In this document: positions 1-9,955 of the stretch, piece after piece
Position numbering within the stretch: the stretch's first letter is position 1
Layout of the letters: every line of letters begins with the position of its first letter
DNA from: Punica granatum
Taxonomy: Eukaryota > Streptophyta > Magnoliopsida > Myrtales > Lythraceae
DNA: 64,000 nucleotides
Assembly: GCF_007655135.1 (NCBI RefSeq)
Contig: NC_045130.1
Location: 20,093,363-20,157,362 of the forward strand
Reading direction: 5' to 3'
Position numbers and translations under genes: made by a program
Notes under the pieces: model-generated
What the model was told of the DNA's origin: nothing
The model's input: the letters and a program-made list of their open reading frames with translations, nothing else
The model's database searches: none

Positions 1-499
1 AGATCAAGAGTAGGAATCCATGGCAGGCATCGCGCTGATAGGAAGCCGTTGTAGGCGTCATTGCGCGGAGGAGCGTCCAATCGGAGAGCCATGCAATCCG
101 GATGCCTTGATCCCACCTGTGATGAAGCTCCTCGTGGAAGTCTTGAGCGGGTATGCGGAGAAGAGTGGAGAGCTGACCCTGGACGGTGGTGAATGGATTC
201 GACAAGAAGATGTCGTGGGTCGTGGGCGTAGGCCTCTGGATGAGTGCCGTGTATTCCTCGATCGTAGGTGCTAGCTCCGTCCCCTGCAAGTGGAATACTG
301 CGTGCTCGGGATCCCAAAATTCGGCGGCGGTCCTCAAGAAGATCCAGTCTACCGGGGTCTCGATGAGCATAACCACGTCCCCGATGATGCCCCGGATGAA
401 TGCGTGGTCTACCGGTCGGAGAGTCCTCCAGATGCGCATGATGTCCTGCCTTGGTGGCGTGATTGCTTCGAGTCTGAGACCGGGAGCCGGGCGGTCCAT
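1..499 (-). CDS. Partial retrotransposon ORF1 (DUF7745 / plant-mobile-domain-like), element A'
   Basis: Read on the minus strand from the ATG at 499 to the window edge, the frame is open for 166 codons, with no stop or frameshift. It is the N-terminal part of the same protein as the ORF at 14215; about 150 of 166 residues agree by eye. Visible landmarks are the start MDRPAPGLRLEA, the segment IEEYTALIQRPTPTT near residue 80, and the block SYQRDACHGFLLL at the cut end. From memory these belong to the DUF7745 family, related to the plant mobile domain, and are common in pomegranate hypothetical proteins. The ORF follows LTR, PBS and leader, where Ogre-type elements carry an extra ORF1 ahead of gag-pro. 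That placement is an inference, because gag, pro and RT are outside the window. The function of the domain is unknown. Confidence 0.75.
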   Translation of the reverse strand, partial: MDRPAPGLRLEAITPPRQDIMRIWRTLRPVDHAFIRGIIGDVVMLIETPVDWIFLRTAAEFWDPEHAVFHLQGTELAPTIEEYTALIQRPTPTTHDIFLSNPFTTVQGQLSTLLRIPAQDFHEELHHRWDQGIRIAWLSDWTLLRAMTPTTASYQRDACHGFLLLI

Positions 500-1080
500 C
501 CTTACCTAGATGGAGGAGATGTCGGCTTAATGTTTTTAGAATCAAATCAATGCAAATGTCCTAATTTTTTTTCGAAAAGAATGTATGCAGTGCGGAAAGA
601 TAAACTATAGTTGTGTTCTTTACAGTATACATCGCTCTTTCTTACAAAAACAACAAAATGCCCGTCCTAAAAAAACTACGGGTTGACTCAAGGACTCGAC
701 TTTTGGGTCGGTTGACGGCATGGAGGTAAAAGTTGGTCCAGCATGACGGTCCCTGTGTATGCATGGTTTTCGGTGCTACTGGGAGAACCGCTAACTAGGG
801 ATGGGGGCTCCCGACTCAAGGGTGTGAATTCCTTGAAATCGAGCGAGGATCTCTGGGGGCCGGTTCGGTGGCATAGCCGACTCGATCCGTTCCCTTACTC
901 GGAACCTCTGACTAACCTAACTTCCTATATTGGTGCCCGTGGGATGTCGGACAAGGTCCTTAAGAAGCTAGCATGATATGCAATGCATGCGTGAAATAAA
1001 TGTGCTTGAAAATAAATGTCCGGAAAGCGGTAAATAAACATGCAAGCAAGCAAACGGAATCGAGCCCGAACCCTCTAAAA
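500..1080 (-). other. Untranslated leader of element A'
   Basis: This non-coding stretch lies between PBS and ORF1 of A' and is the reverse-complement counterpart of 13644-14214. It contains the same landmarks, such as the T-rich tract before ORF1 and a segment near 800-850 reading (on plus) GGGGGCTCCCGACTCAAGGG. No convincing ORF or RNA gene is seen. Confidence 0.7.
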
Positions 1081-1098
1081 TCCCCAGTGGAGTCGCCA
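1081..1098 (-). promoter_or_regulatory. Primer binding site of element A' (tRNA-Arg type)
   Basis: The minus strand reads TGGCGACTCCACTGGGGA. This is complementary to the 3' end of a plant tRNA-Arg (ACG anticodon, recalled sequence ...CCCCAGTGGAGTCG plus CCA). It lies 3 bases inside the LTR end at 1102. A tRNA-Arg primer is typical of Ogre-type Ty3/gypsy elements. The same site is at 13626 in element A. Confidence 0.85.
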
Positions 1099-2074
1099 AG
1101 CTGTGCGCACCCGAATTTAATCTCGTCGGTGCACGCATGCGCGCGCCTAAGCAAACGGGGCTTGGGAGTATCCACCTTCCCGTGGGGATGCGCGACGGAC
1201 GCGCGTGAGAAGGAGTCGCCACTTACTGTTTACAACCCGTAGGTCGAGGGCCGTTGAGTCGCCCGGGTCTAGGGGTACGGGGTACACCTAAATGCTAAGA
1301 CAATGGTCGTACGGAACCGGAAATTCCGAATTCGGGGGTTCTATTACGTGCGGGCCTATATCCCGCATGCCCTCTCGGTACTCTAGCTTGCTAGGCTTGC
1401 CATTTTGGTTATTTACAGCGTGATTTAGAGTTGCGCTCGACTCGCCCGTTTTGACACCGTAAATTCGATGAATTGATCAAGTTGGGCCAAGAGTCCGAAA
1501 GATGAATAGGCTTGTGCATCGAGGAGTCGGTTCACTATCTTAGCGTTACAGTTCATCGAACCGTGATGGTTGATTCCCTGCGTGAACCGAAACCACGAGT
1601 ATCCAAGCTTACTCACCCTTTGGTGGCGATAGACCAACTTAACCGATCCAGCACTCGGACCTCTTGCTCACCGATCGGGGATCCTTACAAGGAGATGGAT
1701 GAACATACAAATAGAATCCTCACAATGTTCTCTTGAACAATTACAAAGTTAACCGAATAAGTAAATGGATCCTGATCGGTTTGCATTGGGCCACTATTCC
1801 GCTCCGACTCACCGTGCATTTTGAATAACCGATAAATGAATTAAGGCAACGCGGGCTCAAGGAGCCGGGGGTCGGGTCCGATTGAAAAAAGGTTTGCAGG
1901 AGAATCGGTTGATTCCCACTGTAACCGTTGGGCCGATCGAGCTCCCGGGTGATATCTAAACCCGTTTCACGCGCTCAATCCAAATCCGCCTTCCACATAG
2001 GCCGCATTCGGAGTGTGACGGTGAATCGAGGCTAAATCCCATTCCGCACTCGGGTTGCACGCGCTCGGTGAATT

Positions 2075-2121
2075 AGGAGGCGTTGGACCTCCTATTTGGT
2101 GGTTTGGGGGCGTTGGACCCC
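2075..2121 (-). repeat. Two stem-loops with a conserved TCCAACG loop in the A' LTR
   Basis: Two short stem-loops share the 7-base loop TCCAACG on the minus strand: AGGAGG-TCCAACG-CCTCCT (2075-2093) and GGGG-TCCAACG-CCCC (2107-2121). The stems differ but both pair. Counterparts occur in the A and B LTRs. Confidence 0.6.
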
Positions 2122-4817
2122 GTGCAACGCGTAACCTATGGGCTCGGGCCCGAACCGCAATAAATCATCATATACAAAGACATAACAGAAGAAAACTGAT
2201 AAAACTGACACAATATAGAAAGCAACTGACAATTGTCGGTGGATACAGACAAATGGCATATTAAATCAAATATACGTGATTTAATCAGTTATTACCTGTG
2301 GTTGATTGGCAAACAATGTACCTACCCTAGGTAAACATAGAGGGCGGGCTAGGATAAGGTTCTAAGCCAATTACATGTGTGTGTTTGTTTTACGACTCTT
2401 GTTCAGTTAAGTGTCACTGCGGTTTCACCGAATTAACCAAACTCGTGTTTTGACTCTAGATTGGAATATAATATTCCACCTATCCATTATCTAATGTTTG
2501 CTTAAGTCGAGTGCACGATTAATCCGGTTCTTCGTGTTCGTAACTGAAATAAAATGCTCCCCGTCGAATCTACGATAGGAAGATAGAAACACCGAAAGTG
2601 GACGGAATGGGCCGTGTGAATGAGACTCATACCCGAACGGGTAACCCTCTTCCGTCCATAGATCGAGGCGTTTCCGACTCCCTAGCGCTTAAGGTATTGG
2701 TGAATCACGGAATAACGATTATGTCCTTGGATGATAAAGTTGCAATATTCGTGTATAAATTGGAGATCGCGTCACATGAAGGAGTCTAAGAAGGACTCTC
2801 GTGCCCTGACTCGAGCTGCCTCAAATTGGGCCCGGACTCGAGTCGTGGCACGTGAGTACTCCCTAGACATCAATTTTGTTCGTGTTACGCGACTCGGTAT
2901 TTTGAAATTGTGAATTTTTAATGGAAAATGACATTCTCACCGTTCCGTGAATCATCGATGCGTTTACAAATTAACAACCAATTTACCCAATTACTTAGTC
3001 CAAATGATTTAGTTAACCGAATAGCGCGCCCCGTTTTCCCGTATGTGAAATTATTTGATGATGGTGACCCTATATCGTGGATATTATAGATTTAATGGAT
3101 AGTGATCCAAGCCGTCGCATCCGTCGCTTGATCCTCACATAGCCAACGATAAAATAAAAACACCAATGCATTCAATTCCAAGAAAACGATCCCGAAACGG
3201 CTAAGGAGGTCACCCTAGACTCGGGAAAGGTCCGGGAGCATTCGGCCAATCCCCGAAGAGACGAGCCGAGTGGTCTCCCCGACCCGACTCGAGTTACGGG
3301 TAATCTCCCACGCCGATTCTAATTATTTCTTACATGCATAATACATCAAATACGGTAACATTACAAATTTCAACCGAATCAAAATAGCCACAATCATAAA
3401 TGCGCAAGCGAACATATCAACGCGCACAAACAAAGCATTCATAGGAGCAACCGAGGATAACATTGATCCATATGATAATGAGACGGAGGAACACGGGAAC
3501 CAACCCGTTTCGGAAAGAGAGAAGCCTCCTTGGACCCGTGTGGTCCAAAGGGGCTCTCGGCCACATCTCCTCAAGAGAGGCCGTGAGACCCCATGGCTCA
3601 CGCGAGTCCAAGGGGAGGTTCTCCAATTTCGAACTAAGCTTTTTCCTGTCATGTTAATATATTATGCGTGATACATGACAAAATAGCGGCAAAAGGGGAC
3701 GGGGACCGGCTAGCTTCGAGGGAAGAGAGGTGCCCTAGCCTCGGAAGGACCATAGAGGTTCACGGGCCGCCCCCTCAAGGCTAGGCCGTGGGTTCCATGG
3801 TTCGGCCGTGACTCGGGACCTCTCCCGCCTCGACTCGCGTCGTCTCCCCTCATGAGGTGCACATTCATCGACTTATGGACGTGATAGATAAAGGAAATAC
3901 ACACGGGACATTGTATGGCATGCATGGGAACGTCGGATCCAAAAAAAAAAAAAACACAAGCTTTCACATAACCTGAACCTTTAAAACATGTTAACGCCTC
4001 ATATAAGTAAATATAAGAGATCCTAACTCCTCTAAGTTAAATGGGGTGTTACCTAGCCTCGTTGCAAGAGGAAAAGAGTCGGGGAAGCGGCCGTGGGAGT
4101 CGCTAGACTCGGCTGGAAGTTGCGGATAGTGGGCGACCCGGGTGAGGTGCAGCCGCAGCAGTCCCGGGAAAATGGCTTGGCACGCTCACTCCGACCACGG
4201 CAAGGTGCAAGGTCGGGCTCGTTGGACCCCTAAGAGACGGATCTAGATGACCATGGGCAGACCCGAATGTGCCGAGGCCTGAACAAACCCGAAAATGTGA
4301 GATAAAGTTCGGTAAAAGTCGAGTGAACCCGGTAAAGGAGGGACGGGTAGAACGAAGGTTGTGCACGGTTGATCGGCCCTCGGACCGTGACCACCTCTTC
4401 ACGGGGAAGGGTGAGGGTTGTGAGGAACCCTTGGAACGTGATGGCACGACTCGCCGAAGTCGTGGGAAGAAATGGAACGTGGTTTACTCGGTGTGCGCGG
4501 CTAGGGAGGTCTCGGGACCCGAATGCACTTACGGCTGGAACGGGGTGTTGGATGCCTCAAATCGAAAATCTAACCCCGGAAATGGACTTAGGGGGTGGAA
4601 AATATGTAGGCTAGGAAGTTTGATGATTTTTGGCTTAAGTCGGGTCGGGTGGTTACCGGAATACCGGGTGGTGTTCCGGCGATTTTGGCCGGTTTCGGCC
4701 TTGGCACGAGCTGAACGGATTAGAGGGGAGGGCTGGAGTTTGAGAGGATTCTTGAGAGAGATTGGCTTGAGAGAGAGTGAGAATGAAGAAGTGATTAAGT
4801 CTAATGATCAATTGGAA

Positions 4818-4824
4818 CTTATAG
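4818..4824 (-). promoter_or_regulatory. Candidate TATA box of the A' LTR
   Basis: CTATAAG on the minus strand, about 1.33 kb into the LTR, is the counterpart of the TATA-like element at 9916 in A. The matching site in B is TATAAAT at 16471. Support is positional conservation only. Confidence 0.4.
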
Positions 4825-5527
4825 GATGTGCTAATGGCTTGATTTGGGGAAGTTAAGTGTGGTTAGGGAAACTAAACTAGGGCAGCCGAAATTTTGATGA
4901 GGGTTAGGGAGGGGAAATGGTCTTGTTTAGTGTAGGGGAAGGCAAAGGAGAGTGATGGGTGTGATGGATGTGTAAGAAGAAGTGAAAGAAGTGAGGGAAA
5001 TTTGAATTGTGTGGTGGGGAGGCTTTGGAGCCGCTGGCCATGGAGGGAGGAGCCGCGGCTTGGGCTGTTGCGTCGGAGCCAAGGGTTTGAGCTGCGGCTT
5101 GGGGTTGAGCCGTGGCTTAATGGCTCGGCTTGGCTGAGCTGTGGGCTCCGTTCGATTGAGAGAAAAGCCGGAAAATGCTTGGAACTTGATTGAGCTTGCA
5201 CCCGATCTCCGATGTCCGATTAATTTGTAGATTTGGAATGCTTGAATGACGAGGATTTGAATGAGCCTAATATCGCCATGCGTCGTGTGAACGAACGTTC
5301 GGGCGACTCGGCGCCTCGAGAGTCGGTTTTGCCCTGTTTGGACGTTCGGAGCGGAGTTTAGCGTCCCCCAGTCCCCGATTGCTCTTTGTGCGTCTTGACA
5401 TTCATTTCGGTGGCCCTTATGCCCCGCGGGGATCGTTGGCTCGTCGCCCTCGGACGAAGACCGTAGGCTCGGGAAGACCTAGGGACTTGTGACCGGGACT
5501 TTCTCAGTGTTCCCTGAATGTCTTGAG

Positions 5528-5584
5528 GTGCTCGGGGATCGTTGTTGTGTTCGGGGATCGTTGTTGTGCTCGGGGATCGTTGTG
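5528..5584. repeat. 19-bp x 3 tandem triplication inside the A' LTR
   Basis: Three adjacent 19-bp units start at 5528, 5547 and 5566, each reading GTG(C/T)TCGGGGATCGTTGT. The A LTR carries only one unit at the matching place (around 9185-9205). This is a local expansion specific to A'. Confidence 0.85.
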
Positions 5585-6154
5585 ATCTCTGTTCTTCGTG
5601 GACGTGCCCCGAAGGCTCGCCGGGAGACGTTCATGACCACTGAAACGTCCCTCGGGAAACCGAGTCGAGTTCCGGAGGGTCATCTGAAGCTTGTTCCCCG
5701 ACTTTGGTGGTCCCTGGGTGCCTGTGGGCCCGTTTTGGGGGGCCGTCTGCTTGTTAGTGAAGCGGGCCCCGGGAGCTCTGTCAGAAAAGGCGTCTGTGAG
5801 AGATCGGGGTGTCCCGGCTCATGTGGCTTGCCCCGAAAATGCGTCCGGACATGTCATTGGTCATTTTGGCACTGAGAGGGATTTTTGGAGTCCCATATTG
5901 GGCACCTTTCGGTGCTTCGGTGACTCGGTGATGAATAGTGCCACAGTGCCAACTCCGTCGTTTCTGGGATTCCTTGCTCGCTCGTTCTTCTGACTGCTCT
6001 CTTCCGCCTTTCTCAGTGGACCGTGCTCTTCTCTTATTGTTCATGACTCCGTGCCCGCCTATTTGCCTCTGATTGCCGGGTGATGAATAGTGCCCCAGGC
6101 TTCGGTCGAGAATTCTCGCGTGGGAAGCCGGTGGGTCAAAATGGGGTGCTGACA

Positions 6155-6503
6155 GTGTTTGAAGACACTTTTCATCTGTTTGGCATTGGAGTGGATTTTT
6201 GGAGTCCAATATTGTCTATCTTCCGATGGTCGAGCGAACTATCGGAAAATAAGACTGTTTATGCGATATACTGAAAATGCCGGTTTTGGACGTTGTTGAG
6301 CTCTCTAGTTACTCTGTTGTCTTTTGGTGACCCCTGGAATCCTTCTGTTGCTTGCGCTTGTCATCCACTTGATTTAGCTAACTTGAGGATGGATAGTGAT
6401 TTCTTGCTCTGTGGAACCTTATTCAGTGTTCCTGCTCAAGTCGCGTCTTGGATCATTGCTGATAATGTTGTTTGGAATTGTGAGCCAAAATAGGGTGCTG
6501 ACA
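6155..6503 (-). mobile_element. LTR fragment of a B-type element (B')
   Basis: Read on minus from 6503, this starts TGTCAGCACCCTATTTTGGC and aligns over about 350 bp with the start of the B LTR at 14869-15215. Shared details include the CCAAACAGATGAAAAGTGTC block. It stops exactly where the A' LTR begins (6154), so A' inserted into this LTR. The remainder must lie left of the window. Confidence 0.8.
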
Positions 6504-6800
6504 GTTTGCCTCTCTTTGACTGTGTGCTCGGGTAGAGGATGCAGCCAAAGACTTCAGAAGCACCCCATTTGATTGACAATAATCAACATGTCACCCTAAT
6601 TATCTTCCTCTTCTCATCTTTTGGATGTGTGGGGAATATCGTAACTAATGCAAAGGAAAGGGAAACGAAGTGAGACATGGGCAAACTCCGCAACAAAGGA
6701 AAGTGTATGGAGAAGATACATGTTAAGCGTGAAGAAAAAGCGAGGCTTAATGCAAAGGGTGGTGTAAAAGACAATGGATGCATGTCCAGTAGTTTGCAAA
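6504..6800. other. Non-coding part of element C, upstream of its tandem array
   Basis: This stretch lies between the B' insertion point and the 82-bp array. I see no ORF with family resemblance, no RNA gene and no repeat. It is assigned to element C only by contiguity. Confidence 0.4.
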
Positions 6801-7770
6801 GAGGAACGGGCGAGCAGGCCCGAAGGATTTGTGAGAAGCACGAGCGAGGGGGGCTAGACAATCTTGTAAAGTTTTAAAGAGAGTGTGCATGGGCGAGGTA
6901 GTCTAGCATAGTGACAGGGTACGAGTAAGATGACTCAGTGAATTTGCGAAGCATGAAAAGAAATATGCACAGGCGAGGTTGCCCGGTAAAGTTGCGAGAA
7001 GCACGAGTGAGGTGACTCGGCTGATTTGTGAAGCATAAAAGGAAATGTGCACGGGCGAGGTGGCCCGGTAAAGTTGCAAGAAGCACGAGTGAGGTGACTC
7101 GGCTGATTTGCGAAGCATAAAAGGAAATGTGCACGGGCGAGGTGGCCCGGTAAAGTTGCAAGAAGCACGAGTGAGGTGACTCGACAGATTTGTGAAGTAT
7201 GAAGAGAAAATGTTCACGGGCGAGGTGGCCCGGCACACTTGCAAGGCACGAGTGAGGTGACTCGACAATTTTGTGAAGTATGAAGGAAAATGTGCACGGG
7301 CGAGGTCGCTCGGTAAAGTTGCAAGAAGCACGAGTGAGGTGACTCGGCAGACTTGCGGGATGCACGGGCGAGCAGGCCCGACAGAGTTTTGCAAGGAGCA
7401 TGAGTGAGGTGACTCGGCGAACTTGCAGAATGCGCTGGCGAGCAGGCTCGTCAGAGTTTTGCAAGGAGCACGAGTGAGGTGACTCGGCGGATTTACGGAG
7501 CTTAGAAGAGAGGGTGCATAGGCGAGTAGGCCAGACAGATTTGCAAGAAACACGAGCGAGCAGGCTCGAGGAACTTGCGGAGCTTAGAAGAGAGGGTGCA
7601 CAGGCGAGCAGGCTCGGCAGATTTGCAAGAAGCACGAGCGAGCAGGCTCGAGGACCTTGCGGAGCTTAGAAGAAAGGGTGCACGGGCGAGCAGGCTCGGC
7701 AGATTTGCAAGAAGCACGAGCGAGCAGGCTCGAGGAACATGCGGAGCTTAGAAGGGAGTGTGCGGAGCTC
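6801..7770 (+). repeat. ~82-bp tandem array (3' UTR minisatellite of element C)
   Basis: The recurring box GCACGAG(T/C)GAG starts at 7001, 7083, 7165, 7246, 7328, 7398, 7468, 7551, 7632 and 7713, giving periods of mostly 81-83 bp with two of 70. Each unit is made of two half-units, one headed by an ACGGGC-type box and one by an ACGAG-type box. Both boxes are stem-loops with a 6-base loop (GAGGTG or GAGCAG). Right-hand units carry GAGCAG, middle units mainly GAGGTG. Position upstream of a conserved element tail fits the hypervariable 3' UTR of Tat/Ogre elements. Long minus-strand ORFs here follow from a period near 81 bp and are not counted as genes. Confidence 0.85.
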
Positions 7771-8617
7771 AATTGAAATGTGTAGAGCTTAATTGAAAAG
7801 TGCTTTGCTGGAGGCTTGCTTTGCTGCATGGGCGATTGTGCTTTCACTGGCGATGCCCCGGCCGTGCGATGAGAGATTTTGCTTTGCGGGATGCTGTGTG
7901 CTGAAGGACTCGAGCTCTGGGGTGGAGCGCCTACGTATCCCGAGTGGTCGGGAATCAGAGTCTGCCGTAGTTCTTGCAATGCGGTACCCGTAATTCTAGT
8001 ATCACTCGTAAATGACGTGAGAAATACTAATGCTAGATAGACACAGGTGAGCATAAGAGGTCTTTGCAACACGCAGATCTTCAGTTTCGGGTCACCTAAA
8101 CGACCCGTGAAGAATTTTGCTTTGACAGTGCAGATGGATCCCGTTCTCAGAGGCCTAGATGCAAGGCCTCCGAGGGTCTCCCGTTAGCTATGTATGGGCA
8201 TATCGAGACATCCCTGATGATGCCCTAGCAGCTCTATCGGTTATTCGACACGCTCGTCAGCTTTGGATCCTTGTCATCCGGATGTTGTAGGGCGACTGCA
8301 TTTGCAACCCGCTTGGGGATTTCTATTCCGATTCAGTCTGACTTGGTCTGACCATTTCCAAAGCGATATAACTAGACCCCTGGAGAGGAATGTCTAGGAT
8401 TTTGGCTCTGTGGTAGCCTGTTAAAGGGTGGTTGTGATCCATTTGGAGTTATGCAAAGACAAAGAGGAAAGAGAAATCTTGGAAAGCACGTTGCCCCAAG
8501 CTAAAAGGATACATGCGTTCACGCCTGCAGCGAGATGTACCCCCATTTTCCTTCGTCCTTCTGTTGTATAGGTTGTACCGAATTGCTTGGACGGCATGTT
8601 CAGTTGCCCACTGTGCT
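7771..8617 (+). mobile_element. Conserved 3' tail of element C
   Basis: This non-coding tail matches, in inverted orientation, about 23430-24240, with many identical stretches such as AGCGCCTACGTATCCCGAGT and CAGAGTCTGCCGTAGTTCTTG. It is interrupted at 8618 by the LTR of element A. The D copy reads through the same place (CCACTGTGCTTGAGG), which shows the uninterrupted site. The likely target duplication is GTGCT (8613-8617). From memory, a CCTACGTATCC-type motif near the 3' end is common in plant Tat/Ogre-like elements. Confidence 0.75.
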
Positions 8618-9915
8618 TGTCAGCACCCCATTTTGGTCTACCGGCTCCAACAGAGGACTTCCGACCAAGGCTCGGGACACTATTCACCATCGGGAAAACG
8701 GAGGCAAATAGGCGGGCATAGAGTCATGGATTGCGGAAGAAAAGCATGGTCCACCGAGAAAGGTGGAGGAGAGCCATCAGAAGAACAGACAAACAAGGAA
8801 TCCCGAAAACGACGGAGCTGGCACTGTGGCACTATTCATCACCGAGTCACCGAAGCACCGAAAGGTGTCCAATATGGGACTCTAAAAATCCCTCCCAGTG
8901 CCAAAGCGACCAACAACACGTTCGGGCGCATTTCCGGGGCATGCCACATAAGTCGGGACACCCCGATCTCTCACGGACGCCTTTTCTAGCAGGACTCTCG
9001 GGGCCCGCTCCACTGACAAGCAGACGGCCCCCTAAAACAGGCCTACAGGCACCCAGGGACCATCAAGGCCATGGGACAAGCTCCAGACGACCATTCGGAA
9101 CTCTACAGGGTTCCCCGAGGGACGTTTCAGTGGTAGCAAACGCCTCCCGACAAATCTTCGGGGCACATTCACGGAAAACAGAGATCGCAGCGATCCCCGA
9201 ACACCTCAAGACATTCAGGGAACACTGAGAAAATCCCGGTCACAAGTCCCTAGGCCCCACCGGGCCAACCGTCTTCGGTCGGGGACAACGAGCCGACGAT
9301 CTCCCACGAGGCGGAAGGGTCACCGAAACGAATGTCAAGATGCACAAAGAGCAATCGTGGACCGAGGCGCACTAAACTCCACTCCGAACGTCGAAACAGG
9401 GCAAAACCGACTCTCGAGGCGCCGAGTCGCCCGAACGTTCGTTCACACGACGTAAGGCGATATTAGGCTCATTCAAATCCTCATCGTTCAAGCATTCCAA
9501 ATCAATAAATTAATTGGACATCGGAGATCGGATGCGAGTCCAATCAAGTCTCAAGCGTTTTCCGGCTTTTCTCTTGATCGAATGGGACCCACATTTCAGC
9601 CAAGCCAAGCCGTCAAGCCGCGGTCAACCCCAAGCCACGGCTCAACCCCTCCAAGCTCGGCTCGCCCGCAATCAGCCGTGGCTTCTCCCCATGGCCGGCG
9701 GCTCCACCCTTTCTCCTCTTCCCTCCACCACACAATTCAAATTCTTCTTACACACTTACATCCATCACCTCCCATCACTCCCCATCACTCAACCTCTTGC
9801 TTCCCCTACACTCCATTTGACATTTTCCCCACACTAATTCCTTGATATTTTCAGCAGCCCTAGCTTAAACCTCTAAGCCGTGATTAAATCTTCCTAATCG
9901 AGCCGTTAGCCATTC

Positions 9916-9955
9916 CTATAAGTTCCCATCCATCATTAACTTTAATCACTTCTCC
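9916..9955 (+). promoter_or_regulatory. Candidate core promoter of the A LTR
   Basis: CTATAAG at 9916 is followed 28 bp later by AATCACTTCTCC at 9944. In the B LTR the TATA box at 16471 is followed 27 bp later by the same AATCACTTCTCC at 16498. Conservation of both motifs and their spacing between diverged LTRs supports a TATA box plus initiation region, though no transcript data are available. Confidence 0.5.

Larger units (their letters stand above)
1102..6154 (-). mobile_element. 5' LTR of element A' (Tat/Ogre-like Ty3/gypsy)
   Basis: On the minus strand the LTR starts at 6154 with TGTCAGCACCCCATTTTG and ends at 1102 with ...GCGCACA, so it has TG...CA termini and a length of 5053 bp. It is followed by a 3-base spacer and the PBS. 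It aligns end to end, by eye and with small indels, with the plus-strand LTR at 8618-13622. LTRs of about 5 kb with a tRNA-Arg PBS are characteristic of Ogre-type elements. ORFs on either strand here are short and not conserved as proteins between the two copies. The 5' flank is B' LTR sequence; the putative target duplication is AACAC (minus, 6159-6155), but its partner lies outside the window. Confidence 0.85.

Noticed and set aside
3939..3956. A-run as the tail of a retrogene or LINE
   Set aside because: It lies inside a continuous LTR, with no retrogene body or target duplication beside it.
4269..4856. Plus-strand ORF of 195 codons
   Set aside because: It is antisense inside the A' LTR, and the homologous stretch in A does not keep the frame.
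6874..7635. Minus-strand ORF of 253 codons rich in SHLTRASCNF
   Set aside because: It lies wholly in the ~81-bp array, whose period is close to 27 codons; an overlapping second frame is open too.
7793..7993. ORF shared in part with 23995-24189 (minus) as a conserved small protein
   Set aside because: The shared frame covers only about 50 codons. Flanking non-coding tail sequence is equally conserved, so nucleotide homology of the element tail explains it.
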